DNA from: Haemophilus influenzae
GTDB taxonomy: Bacteria; Pseudomonadota; Gammaproteobacteria; Enterobacterales; Pasteurellaceae
DNA: 64,000 nt
Reading direction: 5' to 3'
Assembly: GCA_923172585.1 (NCBI GenBank)
Contig: OV298644.1
Coordinates: forward strand, 885,427-949,426
The notes beneath the pieces are model-generated. The model worked only from the letters and a program-made list of their open reading frames with translations. It searched no databases and was not told the DNA's origin. Shown here piece by piece: positions 31,836-42,406 of the stretch. The translations under genes were made by a program, and so were the position numbers. Position 1 is the stretch's first letter; the number at the start of each line of letters is the position of its first letter.

Positions 31836-31878
31836 ATAAAGTGCGGTAAAAATTTACGGTATTTTTACCGCACTTTGC
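31836..31878 (+). terminator. Uptake-signal hairpin terminator after lexA
   Basis: AAAGTGCGGTAAAAAT (31838-31853) pairs over 16 bp with ATTTTTACCGCACTTT (31861-31876). One of the longest perfect stems in the window. Confidence 0.88.
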
Positions 31879-31960
31879 TTATACTAGAGTTCTTTATTTG
31901 CCATGATTTTTGCTGCTCTTTATAATGCAAAAATCTTGAATTTATACAAAGGATGGAAAA

Positions 31961-32785
31961 ATGCAGTTTTCCAAAATGCACGGATTAGGTAACGATTTTG
32001 TTGTGGTTGATGGAGTCACTCAAAATGTGTTTTTTACTCCAGAAACGATCCGACGTTTAGCCAATCGCCATTGTGGAATTGGGTTTGATCAACTTTTAAT
32101 TGTTGAAGCTCCTTACGATCCTGAACTCGACTTTCATTATAGAATTTTTAATGCTGATGGAAGCGAAGTTTCGCAATGCGGAAATGGTGCTCGTTGTTTT
32201 GCTCGGTTTGTGACATTAAAAGGGCTAACTAACAAAAAAGACATCTCGGTTAGCACACAAAAGGGTAATATGGTTTTGACGGTAAAAGATGACAATCAAA
32301 TTCGTGTGAATATGGGCGAACCAATTTGGGAACCAGCAAAAATTCCATTTACCGCAAATAAATTTGAGAAAAATTATATTCTGCGTACAGATATTCAAAC
32401 CGTACTATGTGGTGCAGTTTCAATGGGGAATCCTCATTGTGTTGTACAAGTAGATGATATTCAAACAGCAAATGTTGAACAGCTTGGTCCTTTGTTAGAA
32501 AGCCACGAACGTTTTCCTGAGCGTGTCAATGCTGGTTTTATGCAAATCATCAACAAAGAACATATTAAGCTTAGAGTTTATGAACGTGGTGCTGGCGAAA
32601 CTCAAGCCTGTGGAAGTGGTGCTTGTGCAGCTGTTGCAGTTGGAATTATGCAAGGCTTATTGAACAACAATGTCCAAGTAGATTTATCGGGCGGTTCGCT
32701 CATGATCGAATGGAATGGTGTTGGTCATCCACTTTATATGACAGGCGAGGCGACCCATATTTATGATGGGTTTATAACTCTTTAA
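31961..32785 (+). CDS. dapF: Diaminopimelate epimerase
   Basis: A 274-aa PLP-independent epimerase converting LL- to meso-diaminopimelate, feeding both peptidoglycan and LysA (462-1709). The two catalytic cysteines are in [14 protein letters not shown] (first Cys) and [13 protein letters not shown]. The N-terminal [18 protein letters not shown] is diagnostic. Length equals the structurally studied H. influenzae enzyme as I remember it. RBS AAGGA is well placed. Confidence 0.98.
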   Translation: MQFSKMHGLGNDFVVVDGVTQNVFFTPETIRRLANRHCGIGFDQLLIVEAPYDPELDFHYRIFNADGSEVSQCGNGARCFARFVTLKGLTNKKDISVSTQKGNMVLTVKDDNQIRVNMGEPIWEPAKIPFTANKFEKNYILRTDIQTVLCGAVSMGNPHCVVQVDDIQTANVEQLGPLLESHERFPERVNAGFMQIINKEHIKLRVYERGAGETQACGSGACAAVAVGIMQGLLNNNVQVDLSGGSLMIEWNGVGHPLYMTGEATHIYDGFITL

Positions 32786-32793
32786 TATTTTTC

Positions 32794-32826
32794 CCCACTT
32801 ATCTTAAAAAAGATGAGGCGTTTTTC
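32794..32826 (+). terminator. Terminator of dapF
   Basis: CTTATCTT and AAGATGAG pair (with one G-T) across a short A loop, followed by GCGTTTTTCTT. Plausible intrinsic terminator on the plus strand. Confidence 0.6.
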
Positions 32827-32956
32827 TTAAATTAGCGTAAACATTTTGTATCTAAATATATTTTTATTGAACTGCTTGATAACTTTGAGTAATCAGAACA
32901 AGCATTTTTCATACAATCTCTAGATTTTTTACTCAAAGAAATAGATTATTAGCATA

Positions 32957-32982
32957 ATAAAAAACCGCCTCTCGGCGGTTCT
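32957..32982 (-). terminator. Terminator of tpx
   Basis: AACCGCC (32963-32969) and GGCGGTT (32974-32980) enclose a 4-base loop. On the minus strand the stem is followed by a T run, directly downstream of tpx. Confidence 0.85.
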
Positions 32983-33002
32983 TGTTTTAAATCTTCTATC
33001 TA

Positions 33003-33500
33003 CTACGCTAACACTGCCAATGCAGCTTCATAGTTTGGCTCTTCTTTAATTTCTTCAACTAACTGGCTGTGTAAAACATTGTTTTGTTCATCTAACACAA
33101 TAACCGCACGAGAAGTTAAACTTGCCAACGGACCAGTTTGAATATCTACGCCTAATTGTAAGTGTAATGCGTGGTTACGAAAAGTTGAAACTGTTTTGGC
33201 ATTTTCAATTCCTTCTGCTCCACAAAAACGAGCTTGAGCAAAGGGCAAGTCTGCTGAAATACAAAGCACTATGGTGTTACTTAATTTTGCCGCTTGTTGG
33301 TTAAATTTACGTACTGAAGTCGCACATACACCTGTGTCGATGCTTGGAAAAATATTTAGGACCTTGCGTTTACCTGCAAAATCGTTTAATGCAACATCGG
33401 TTAAATCATTACCGACTAAAATAAAGTTTTCTACTATTTCGCCTACTTGAGGGAAATGTCCGCCAACTTCAATAGGGTTTCCTGCTAATGTAACTGTCAT
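33003..33500 (-). CDS. tpx: Thiol peroxidase Tpx
   Basis: A 165-aa atypical two-Cys peroxiredoxin that reduces alkyl hydroperoxides with thioredoxin. The peroxidatic Cys is in [15 protein letters not shown] and the resolving Cys in [14 protein letters not shown]. The N-terminal [20 protein letters not shown] matches the family. It is transcribed away from dapF toward a shared terminator region. The degraded yagU copy lies just upstream on the same strand. Confidence 0.96.
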   Translation of the reverse strand: MTVTLAGNPIEVGGHFPQVGEIVENFILVGNDLTDVALNDFAGKRKVLNIFPSIDTGVCATSVRKFNQQAAKLSNTIVLCISADLPFAQARFCGAEGIENAKTVSTFRNHALHLQLGVDIQTGPLASLTSRAVIVLDEQNNVLHSQLVEEIKEEPNYEAALAVLA

Positions 33501-33553
33501 AAAATCCTCTTTATTTAGATTAAGTGAAAAGCGTTTAAACTATACCACGCTTT

Positions 33554-33805
33554 CTAATTATTTCCACCAATTAAAGCTATCCAGAATTTGATTTTCGGGA
33601 AAATTTCAGCCACCACACAATAACCAATAGCAAAGACTAATGAAAACAGTATGTGCGTTACCCCGATCCAGTTAAATCCGTGAAATCAATAGGGCTGCGT
33701 GGTGGAAAAGGATGCTCCGCTCCCCATTTAACGAAAGCAGAGATAAAACCTGCAAAAAATTGCAACGCCATAACGACGTTTAGATGGTTCTGAAAATAAG
33801 CTCAT
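33554..33805 (-). pseudogene. Remnant of a YagU (DUF1440) inner-membrane protein
   Basis: The minus strand starts [17 protein letters not shown], then switches frame (an extra T in the run before TGCAGG) to [20 protein letters not shown], followed by PIDF. It switches again to [20 protein letters not shown], then [20 protein letters not shown] and a stop. These blocks align in order with E. coli YagU, but the part between PIDF and the GFNW segment (about 40 residues) and the whole C-terminal third are missing. It is a truncated, frameshifted and internally deleted relic. YagU is linked to acid resistance in E. coli. Confidence 0.75.
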
Positions 33806-34075
33806 TGTTATGTCCTTAAATTAATTAAAAGTATAAAAATTTCCGAGTTTATGAAAGTGTGTAATTTTACGTCTGTTATATCACATTATCAAACAAAAAT
33901 ACTTCAATTGGGTTATCTTTGGCTGGCTGTTCATAAGGTTTTAAAATTTATTAGCAATAGATAAAGTAATTGATTGATTTTTTAGCGGTTGTAGAGCGAG
34001 TATAAGCTTTGTATTACAAAATCTTTTTTGAAAATAGGGAGTATGTTTGAACATAAATCTTCTTGTTTTATTTTG
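33806..34075. other. Intergenic stretch between yagU remnant and purL
   Basis: AT-rich DNA of about 270 bp. I find no open frame of note, no hairpin with a T run and no uptake signal. Only the PurR box and purL promoter at its right end are recognisable. Confidence 0.5.
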
Positions 34076-34105
34076 AATGCAAACGTTTGCTTTGTTCGTT
34101 ATAAT
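34076..34105 (+). promoter_or_regulatory. PurR operator and -10 element of purL
   Basis: GCAAACGTTTGC at 34079-34090 is a perfect palindrome matching the PurR box core. TATAAT at 34100-34105 is an exact -10 hexamer, so the operator occupies the -35/spacer region and should repress purL when hypoxanthine or guanine is available. Confidence 0.85.
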
Positions 34106-34145
34106 ACGTCTGTTTTTTTATTTTTCTTTTATACGGAACTGCAAT

Positions 34146-37100
34146 ATGACTGTCAAAACCTTTCGTGGCTCGCCTGCTCTTTCTGAATTTCGTTTAACTC
34201 AACTTCAACAAAAATGCCAGCAATATCAATTGCCTATTACGTCAGTTTATGCAGAGTATTTGCATTTTGTTGAACAAAAACATCGCTTGTAGAAGATGAA
34301 ATCGTTAAATTACAAGCATTATTGCATTATGGGTCAATGTTTTCTGAACTCAAGCCTGCAGGATATTGTTTAATTGTGACTCCACGAGTGGGGACAATTT
34401 CCTCTTGGTCTTCAAAAGCGACAGACATCGCTCACAATTGTGGTTTGTCGAAGGTAAATCGTATTGAACGTGGTATAGCCTATTACTTCAATATTGAGCG
34501 TGATTTAACCGAAGCAGAATTGGCTACGCTGAAAGATTTATTACACGACCGTATGTTAGAAACCGTGTTAAATCACGAAACAGAAGCAGCCTTGCTTTTT
34601 ACTCAACAAGAACCCAAAGCATTAACTACAATTGATATTTTAAATGGTGGCCGTCAAGCATTAGAACAGGCGAATATTGCCTTGGGTTTAGCGTTGGCAG
34701 ATGATGAGATGGATTATTTAGTGGAAAGTTTTACTGCCTTAAAGCGTAATCCACAGGATGTGGAGCTTTATATGTTTGCACAAGCGAATTCGGAGCATTG
34801 TCGCCATAAAATTTTTAATGCCGATTGGATTATTGATGGCAAAAAACAGGATAAATCGCTGTTTAAAATGATCAAAAATACCTTTGAGCAAACGCCTGAT
34901 TTTGTGCTTTCTGCTTATAAAGATAATGCTGCAGTAATGGAAGGTTCGAAAGTCGGGCGTTGGTTTCCTGATCCTGATGGACAATATCGTGTTCATCAAG
35001 AAGATGTGCACATTTTAATGAAAGTAGAAACACATAACCATCCCACAGCAATTTCGCCATTTCCTGGTGCCGCAACAGGCTCTGGCGGGGAGATTCGTGA
35101 TGAAGGGGCAACGGGGCGTGGGGCAAAACCCAAAGCAGGTTTAACAGGTTTCTCGGTGTCTAACCTCGTTATTCCAAACTTTGAACAACCTTGGGAAAAT
35201 CCATTGTCTAAACCAAATCGCATTGCTTCTGCCTTAGATATTATGATAGATGCGCCTTTAGGTAGTGCGGCATTTAATAATGAATTTGGTCGCCCAGCAT
35301 TATTAGGTTATTTCCGTACTTATGAAGAAAAAGTAAATAGTTTTGCTGGAAAAGAAGTGCGCGGTTATCACAAGCCGATTATGTTAGCGGGAGGAATCGG
35401 TAATATTCGTGGCGAACAGGTTCAAAAAGGCGAAATTCCAATCGGTGCTAAATTGATCGTGTTGGGTGGGGCAGCAATGAACATCGGTTTAGGTGGTGGT
35501 GCTGCTTCTTCGATGGACAGTGGTAAATCAAAAGAAGATTTAGATTTTGCTTCTGTTCAACGTGAAAATCCGGAAATGGAACGCCGCTGCCAAGAAGTTA
35601 TTGACCGCTGTTGGCAATTAGGCGAAGAAAATCCAATCCTGTTTATTCACGATGTGGGTGCGGGTGGTTTATCTAATGCAATGCCTGAATTGGTACACGA
35701 TGGCAAGCGTGGAGGAAAATTCGATCTGCGTTCTATTCTTTGTGATGAAAAAGGTATGTCGCCATTGGAAATTTGGTGTAATGAATCGCAAGAACGTTAT
35801 GTATTAGCCGTTGCGCCAGAAAACCTCGAATTATTTACCGCACTTTGTGAGCGTGAACGTGCCCCTTTTGCAGTGATTGGCGAAGCAACACAAGCAGAAC
35901 ATTTAATCTTGCACGATAGTCATTTCGATAATAATCCAATTGATTTACCAATGAATGTGTTATTAGGTAAAACGCCGAAAATGACGCGTGAGGTTTTGTC
36001 AAAAACAGTGGAAAATCAACCGCTTAAAACAGAAGGCATTCAATTAAAAGAAGCATTCCACCGTGTATTACGTTTACCCGTTGTTGCAGAAAAAACTTTC
36101 TTAATTACGATTGGCGATCGCTCGGTAACAGGAATGGTAGCCCGAGATCAAATGGTGGGTCCTTGGCAAATCCCCGTGTCTGATGTGGCTGTTACTACTG
36201 CTTCACTGGATAGCTACCACGGCGAAGCAATGGCAATGGGCGAACGTTCTCCAGTTGCCTTGCTAGATTTCTCGGCTTCGGCACGTTTAGCTGTGGCGGA
36301 GGCCATTACTAACATTGCTGGCACCCACATTGGCGAGATGAAACGTATTAAACTTTCTGCCAACTGGATGAGTGCAGCAGGTCACACAGGCGAAGATGCG
36401 GGACTTTATGAAGCAGTAAAAGCTGTGGGCGAAGAACTTTGTCCTGCGTTAGGCTTAACTATTCCTGTGGGTAAAGACTCAATGTCGATGAAAACCACTT
36501 GGATCGATAATGGCGAACAAAAATCAGTGACTGCCCCACTTTCATTAGTAATTTCCGCTTTTGCTCGTGTAGAAGATGTACGTAAAACGCTTACGCCACA
36601 ACTTCGTACCGACAAAGGTTTCTCGAGTTTATTGCTAATTGATTTAGGCGAAGGGCATAATCGATTAGGTGCGACCGCACTTGCTCAAGTGTACAAACAG
36701 TTAGGAGACAAGCCTGCCGATGTGGTAAAGGTTCAACGCTTAAAAGATTTTTACAATGCAATGCAAATTTTAGTGGCAGAAGATAAATTATTGGCTTATC
36801 ACGACCGTTCGGACGGCGGTTTAATCACAACTCTTGCAGAAATGGCGTTTGCTGGGCATTGTGGGGTAGAAGTTGATATTTCAGCTTTAGGCGACAACGA
36901 TTTAGCGGTATTATTTAACGAAGAATTGGGAGCGGTTATCCAAGTTGCCGATAGCCAATTAGAAAGCGTACGTGAGGTGTTGAAAGCTCACAATTTGCTT
37001 GGTATTACTCACCAACTTGGTACGGTAACTGTTGATGATCGCTTTGAGATCAGCCGCGGCAGCCATAAATTATTCAGCGAAAAACGTTCTGAATTACGTA

Positions 37101-38038
37101 GTATTTGGGCAGAATTAACTTACCAAATGCAACGCTTACGCGATAATCCAGAGTGTGCTGAGCAAGAGTTTGAAGCTAAGAGAAACCCTGACGACAAAGG
37201 CTTATCCGCATTTTTGACTTACGATGTGAATGAAGATATTACTGCGCCATTTATCAATAAAGGTGTAAAACCAACCATTGCAATTTTACGTGAACAAGGT
37301 GTAAATAGTCATTATGAAATGGCAGCAGCGTTTGATCGTGCAGGCTTTAATGCAATTGACGTGCATATGTCTGATTTAATGATTGGTCGTCGTAATTTAG
37401 CAGAATTCAATGCAATGGTTGCTTGTGGCGGTTTCTCTTACGGCGATGTGCTTGGCGCAGGGGGCGGTTGGGCAAAATCCATCTTATTTAACCCGAAATT
37501 ACACGAGCAATTCAGCCAGTTTTTTATCAATCCAAATACACTGACCTTAGGCGTATGTAACGGTTGTCAAATGATCTCTAACTTGGCGGAAATTATCCCA
37601 GGTACAGAAAACTGGCCGCATTTTGTACGCAACAAATCTGAACGCTTTGAAGCGCGTGTGAGTTTAGTGAAAATTAATGAAGTGGATTCAGTTTGGTTTG
37701 CAGGAATGGCAGGCTCACATATGCCCATTGCGGTTTCTCACGGGGAAGGGCAAGTTAAGTTTAAATCAGTTGAACAGTTTGCAGGCTTAAAAGCACAAGG
37801 CATCATTGCCGCACAATATATTGACAACAACGGTAACCCCACCGAACTATATCCTGCCAATCCGAATGGTTCTTCGGAGGGCATTACTGCAATTACAAAT
37901 CTTGATGGGCGAGTTGCTATTATGATGCCACACCCTGAACGTGTGTTCCGTGCTGTGAGTAACTCTTGGCACCCAGAAAACTGGACAGAAGACGGTGCGT
38001 GGATGAGATTATTCAGAAATGCAAGAATGGTATTTTAG
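34146..38038 (+). pseudogene. purL: Phosphoribosylformylglycinamidine synthase, frameshifted near the N-terminus
   Basis: The start MTVKTFRGSPALSEFRLTQL is followed after about 45 codons by a premature TAG. The rest of the 1297-aa enzyme is intact in another frame from about 34282 onward. Adding one A to the five-A run at 34276-34280 joins them as [20 protein letters not shown]. The large part has the FGAM-synthase blocks ([44 protein letters not shown]-like [14 protein letters not shown]) and a C-terminal glutaminase with Cys in LGVCNGCQM and the HPERVF motif. It catalyses FGAR to FGAM in purine synthesis. As read, the N-terminal PurS-like domain would be lost. Confidence 0.9.
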
Positions 38039-38065
38039 AGAAATAAATGGACTTGAACGCTAAAA

Positions 38066-38110
38066 AAGTGCGGTGGAAATCTAGCAGATTTTCACTGTGC
38101 TTCGGTGTAA
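38066..38110 (+). terminator. Degenerate uptake-signal hairpin after purL
   Basis: AAAGTGCGGTGGAAATCT is followed by AGATTTTCACTGTGCTT. The right arm departs from ACCGCACTT at several bases but still pairs over AAATCT/AGATTT. This is the left edge of the damaged tract, and the decay of the right arm may belong to it. Confidence 0.4.
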
Positions 38111-38244
38111 TTTTATAATTGTTTTTATGTTTTTGTTTGATGATTAATTATTTTTATTGTTAAGTTAGCGATAAATCATCAAATTAGATAATATACGAAA
38201 TGAATTAATATAAATAAATATTTTATGATGTCAGAACTAGGTTA

Positions 38245-38605
38245 ATGACGTTAATGCGTGTTATTAATGACTTGATAATAAGATATCAAATTTTAGATAT
38301 TTTTCCCATGCCAGAAGTATGCGAGTAAGAAATTAATCATGCACTTATTCAAGTAGGTAAACAATCAAGCAAGCAATTAAGCGAACTGGAAAGTAAACTA
38401 GCTTGCAAACAGTGACTTGTATAATACATTTCAATGCAAACAAATTATTCTTCGACAAATAAATCAGGTAATTGCAAAGAGAACAATATTAGAAAAAATA
38501 AGGAGATTGTTTACTAAACATAAAAGAATTACTGCTAGACAAAATAGGCAGAAATTTATCGTTCCAATTAAACAACTATGGAGCGATTATGTTTATTTCG
38601 CCTAA
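38245..38605 (+). pseudogene. Unrecognised decayed coding sequence
   Basis: Frame 38245-38415 reads MTLMRVINDLIIRYQILDIF, PMPEVCE, stop, then EINHALIQVGKQSSKQLSEL, ESKLACKQ, stop. A second open stretch, 38417-38605, contains RTILEKIRRLFTKHKRITAR and overlaps the start of the GT25 relic. The composition is protein-like but I do not recognise a family. Given the neighbours, it may be the end of another lipooligosaccharide glycosyltransferase; that is a guess. Confidence 0.35.
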
Positions 38606-39308
38606 CGGCATTATTAATCTAGCAATTTCTACAGATTGAAAAGCTTATGTGCAAGCGTAGTTTGAACTGTTATTTTCGAATAATGTAATACAAGCTTTTC
38701 ACTTTTTTGATGCTATTTATAGAAAATCGGATCTGAATCATATATTGTTTCAACGTTACAATGAAAATAGGCGGTTGAATGCAAAAGGCAATCCTTTAAC
38801 CTTGGATGAATTAGGCAGTTATGCTAGCAATTATTCTATGTGGGAGAAATGAGGAGAATTAGATTACCCTATTATTGTATTAGAAGATAATACTAAATTA
38901 ATCAATAATTTCTTACAAGTACTTGATTTCACTAATAGTGATAAAAATATGTTTGAACTTTTCTGGTTACAACCTGATAGTTTGAAAAATAAAGGAAAAT
39001 TGATCGCTAATTTCAGTAATCTTTCGATATATCAATTTAGTAAAGGATTTGCTGGTGCTACAGGTTATTACTTAATTCCCCAAGTAGCAAGGAAATTTTT
39101 AACACAATGCAAGGATTGGTATTTAACCGTGGATGTGACAATGAATCGTTTTGTTGAGAATAAAGTGCCAAATTATGCAATAGTAGCATTTTAATTAGTA
39201 GATGATGGCGAGATAGAATCAACTATTTATGAGAAACAAATGAAACAGAGATCATTAAAAATAGTGATTATGAGAGGGCTATTTATTCTAAAGACTAATA
39301 TTGAATGA
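38589..39308 (+). pseudogene. Family 25 glycosyltransferase, degraded by in-frame stops
   Basis: One frame, opened by GGAGCGATTATG, carries GT25 features throughout: VIQAFHFFDAIYRKSDLNH, NAKGNPLTLDELGSYASNYS, PIIVLEDNTKLINNFLQVLD, FSKGFAGATGYYLIPQVARK and TVDVTMNRFVENKVPNYA. Stops interrupt it at 38637 (TGA), 38658 (TAG), 38850 (TGA) and 39192 (TAA), with the final TGA at 39306-39308. No frameshift is needed. The conserved LEDD motif reads LEDN. Relatives add hexoses to H. influenzae lipooligosaccharide. The lpsA gene at 48778 belongs to the same family. Confidence 0.8.
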
Positions 39309-39396
39309 CGTATTTAAAAGTTAATCCACGATAAATTGACATAATAGACAAAGCCAATTCGTTGATATTGATCGTCAAATATTAGAAATTGTTCGA

Positions 39397-40236
39397 TTAA
39401 GGAATTAGAAGTAGTAATCCTACTGGATCAAAAGGTTCAACAGACGTTGGCGTAGGCAATTCGCTGAATATTTCAACAAATGGATTGGGCGGATTAACTT
39501 TTTGATGTTGGTATAAGTTGTCGATTCGGTCTGATTGAATATCTTCGCGTAAATTACGAAGACATGCTTGTACAACAGAAATCGTGTTTGGACAAGGATG
39601 AATTATTGCAATGGCGGAGAAGTGTATTCTATCATAGTGAATTGCTGCGGTAAATTGACGAAGAACGTCTGCGAATTCGTGACTATTATCTAAAAATACA
39701 TTGCGAAAAAATGAACGCATGAGTTGCTATGCTGCAATTGGTCCAGCTACAGATTATGCTATTGATCGACTATCTAAAACGAATAAATGTTTTTCTTGAA
39801 GATTTGTCATTAAATAAGTCATTAATTGGAGATCTGAGATTGCTGCACTCCCGATATGATTGTTCATACCGATAGCATCACGCACAATACTTTTAGCAGT
39901 ATTAACGCGATCATTTACTTGTGCTGCAGACATTGCTAAATGCTGCAATACGGCTTCTATTGTCATTGCACTAACTGATTGCATCGGCATATCGATTAAA
40001 ATATCACAACCTTGAGATCGTGCTTCGTGATTACGTGCTCAAGCATAGAGCGCAGCATGAATAATTGCAACAGAAATTTCACGTGGCATAGCAAAAATTG
40101 CTGAATCTGCTTTGAGATGATAGCCTATATCATAAATCACAATAGCAAGTTTACTTTGAGCAAAAGACAAAGAGGGATAAAGTGCTTTAGAAAAAACAAT
40201 GAAATTTTTTAAAGCAGTTTTTATTAGAATATTCAT
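39397..40236 (-). pseudogene. yibQ: YibQ-type divergent polysaccharide deacetylase, degraded
   Basis: One minus-strand frame covers the whole gene: SFAQSKLAIVIYDIGYHLKA, stop (40039-40041), DILIDMPMQSVSA, NTAKSIVRDAIGMNNHIGSA, HLFVLDSRSIA, two stops near 39736-39756, then NVFLDNSHEFADVLRQF and PFDPVGLLL. Homologues have IDDIG where this has IYDIG, destroying a metal-site aspartate. Many other conserved positions are altered. It follows envC with a TGATG stop/start overlap, the order gpm-envC-yibQ seen in E. coli. No frameshift is required to read it. Confidence 0.8.
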
Positions 40237-40414
40237 CAACGAACCAACTCTGCAGGATTTACTGGCGTTCCATTACGGCTAATAACAAAATAAAGCGCAG
40301 AACGTGATATTTACCATGTATTTCCTACTTGAGCAATAACCTGTCCTGCTGAAACAAGTTGACTAACTTTCACTGATACAGTTTGATTGAAGCCATATGA
40401 ACTTGAATCAGTTT

Positions 40415-40553
40415 CGCCGTGTTTAACAATAACCATATAACCATAACCATTTAAATATCCCGCTAAAATGACGCGTACAGCAGCAATTGCTTTAACAGCT
40501 ATGCCTGATGATGCGCCAATTACCATACCGTTCCAACGTACTTCGCCTGCTTA
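40415..40553 (-). repeat. envC internal repeat, copy A (normal LytM position)
   Basis: The segment encoding AGEVRWNGMVIGASSGIAVK through MVIVKHGE is partly duplicated at 41243-41391. The two copies share an exact 19-base string (CATAACCATTTAAATATCC, here at 40442-40460) and recognisable similarity over about 140 bp. Confidence 0.7.
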
Positions 40554-41242
40554 AATACAGCTAAAAGTTTGCAAAATTGAACGAGTATCTAAAAAGAATA
40601 ATGTTTTTTTGCAGCCCCTAATCCGATTGTATTATTAAGTAATTGGCGTTCTTGCACAGTTGATTGATAAGGTTTTGATGATCGTTTTTCATCAGCTTTA
40701 TGGCGTTGAGCAAGTGCCTATCTTTTACGTTTTTATTGTTCGTGCGCTGATTGTTCAGCTCGTTGAATTTCTTGACGAATTGCTTGTTCGTCTGCTTATA
40801 GTGCATTCAATTTATCTCCATCTAGGGCTAGATTTTTATTGAGTTCATTCAGCGTAGATTGATGCTATTGATGTGCTTTTTGCAATGATTGTTGTAGTAT
40901 TTTCTGTGTGGAAAATTGATTTCGGTGATTCTTTTGTTGAGAAAAAATTGCCATATTTTGTACTGCAATTTGAGCTTGCATAGCATTAAAATTAATAATC
41001 ATTTCAAAAAGAACATGATTTAAATGCTGATAATAAACTATCATTCGCACTGCTTTTGTCGGATATTGATCAAACATTCGTCCAATCAGCGATGGATTAA
41101 TGCCTGAACGATAAATTATACCTATATATTTGGCTAATCGTGCTTTTTGCTCACGTTCCTGTTTAACTAATTGTTTGACCTGCTAATCTGCATCGGCAAT
41201 TTGCTTACGAATTTCATTTAAACTTATATCAATTTAAAGCAG

Positions 41243-41391
41243 TTCGCCTTCAACAATAATAATTTTACAATCATAACCATTTAAATATCCTTTTAAATTA
41301 GCGTGCAGCACGCAATTGCTTCAACAGGCGTGCCTCCTGATGCGCAAATTGCTACACCATTTCATTGACTTCGCCTGCTTGGATGAGAACC
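41243..41391 (-). repeat. envC internal repeat, copy B (misplaced near the N-terminus)
   Basis: A diverged second copy of the LytM-domain segment, with the shared 19-mer at 41272-41290. In one frame it starts IQAGEVNEMV and in another reads ASGGTPVEAIACCTLI, a LytM-like stretch. It replaces the start of the expected coiled coil between FLVLIQ and LNEIRKQ. Confidence 0.7.
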
Positions 41392-41645
41392 AAAAATATT
41401 AATAAATTGCAACCTAAAACTGCGGTTAATAATAATAATGTGTTTTTTGATTCACGCCAAAACGCAGCATAATTCATCCTAATTTCGTAAAATTCGCAAT
41501 TCTTATCATGTTTGTTAAAAGGCGATGAAGTTTGATTGTTATTGTTTGCTAAAGTTGAGGAAATCATCCCTTTTAACTTTTAAAGCTAAGGATTTTTTGC
41601 TATAAAATGTGCGTTCTTTTTATTTGAAAAAATTAGGAGATTCTT

Positions 41646-42329
41646 ATGGAATTAGTATTTATCAGTCACGGTTTTAGTGAATTGAATGCGAAAAACTTAT
41701 TGACAGGCTGGCGTGATGTGAATTTAACTGAACGTGCTGTGGAAGAAGCTATTGCTGCGGGTAAAAAACTGTTAGATAATGGTTATGAATTTGATATTGC
41801 ATTTACCTCTGTTTTAACTCGAGCAATCAAAACTTGTAACATCGTGTTAAAATAATCCCATCAATTATGGATTCCACATGTATAAAACTGGCGTTTAAAT
41901 GAACGTCATTATGGTGCTTTACAAGGTTTAGATAAAAAAGCGATTGCGGAGCAATACGGTGACGAACAAGTTCATATTTGGCGTCGTTCTTACGACATTT
42001 CTCCACCAGATTTAGATCCACAAGATCCAAATTCTGCACACAATTACCGTCGCTACACAAATATTCCGTCTGATGTTGTGCCAAACACAGTAAATTTAAA
42101 ATTAACATTAGAACGTGCATTACCATTCTGGGAAGATCAAATTTCACCAGCAATGCTTTCTGCCAAACGTGTTTTAGTGGTTGCTCACGGAAATTCACTT
42201 CGTGCGTTGGCAAAACATATTATCGGTATTTCTGATGCTGAAATTATGGATTTTGAAATTCCAACAGGCCAACATTTAGTTTTAAAACTTGATGATAAAT
42301 TAAATTACGTAGAACATTACTATCTTTAA
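41646..42329 (+). pseudogene. gpmA: Phosphoglycerate mutase (2,3-BPG-dependent), degraded
   Basis: One frame of 228 codons spans the whole gene. It reads [60 protein letters not shown] (41853-41855), [52 protein letters not shown], then [18 protein letters not shown] and HYYL. The RHG catalytic motif, with the phospho-histidine and its partner arginine, reads SHG, and the usual SxWN reads SELN. Two stops plus loss of conserved residues predict no enzyme. GpmA interconverts 2- and 3-phosphoglycerate, so a living cell would need another mutase. Confidence 0.88.
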
Positions 42330-42363
42330 TTAAGTTCAACGTATTGTTGTTCTAACTATATAA

Positions 42364-42394
42364 AACAAAACCCCGCAAATTAGCAGGGTTTTTA
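42364..42394. terminator. Bidirectional terminator between gpmA and rpmE
   Basis: AAAACCCCGC and GCAGGGTTTTT face each other across AAATTA with one mismatch. An A run on the left and T run on the right serve both converging genes. Confidence 0.75.
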
Positions 42395-42406
42395 AGCAAG
42401 TCCAAA

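Larger units (their letters stand above)
40236..41477 (-). pseudogene. envC: EnvC-type murein hydrolase activator, degraded
   Basis: The gene starts near ATG 41475-41477 (MNYAAFWRESKNTLLLLTAV, a membrane/signal segment). It shows the coiled-coil part in pieces (LNEIRKQIADAD, YYQHLNHVLFEMIINFNA, EQAIRQEIQRAEQSAHEQ) and ends with the LytM domain: AGEVRWNGMVIGASSGIAVK, MVIVKHGETDSSSYGFNQTV, SAGQVIAQVGNTW, stop, ISRSALYFVISRNG, TPVNPAELVR. Stops occur at many places and at least one frame change is needed around 40610. Part of the N-terminal region is replaced by a second copy of the LytM segment (41243-41391). EnvC activates amidases for cell separation and works through FtsEX, which is intact at 51987-53585. 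Confidence 0.78.

Noticed and set aside
38100-42400. A prophage or mobile island causing the gene decay
   Set aside because: No integrase, transposase, terminal repeats, att-like duplication or tRNA target is visible. The genes involved (yibQ, envC, gpmA, rpmE) are core and in ancestral order.
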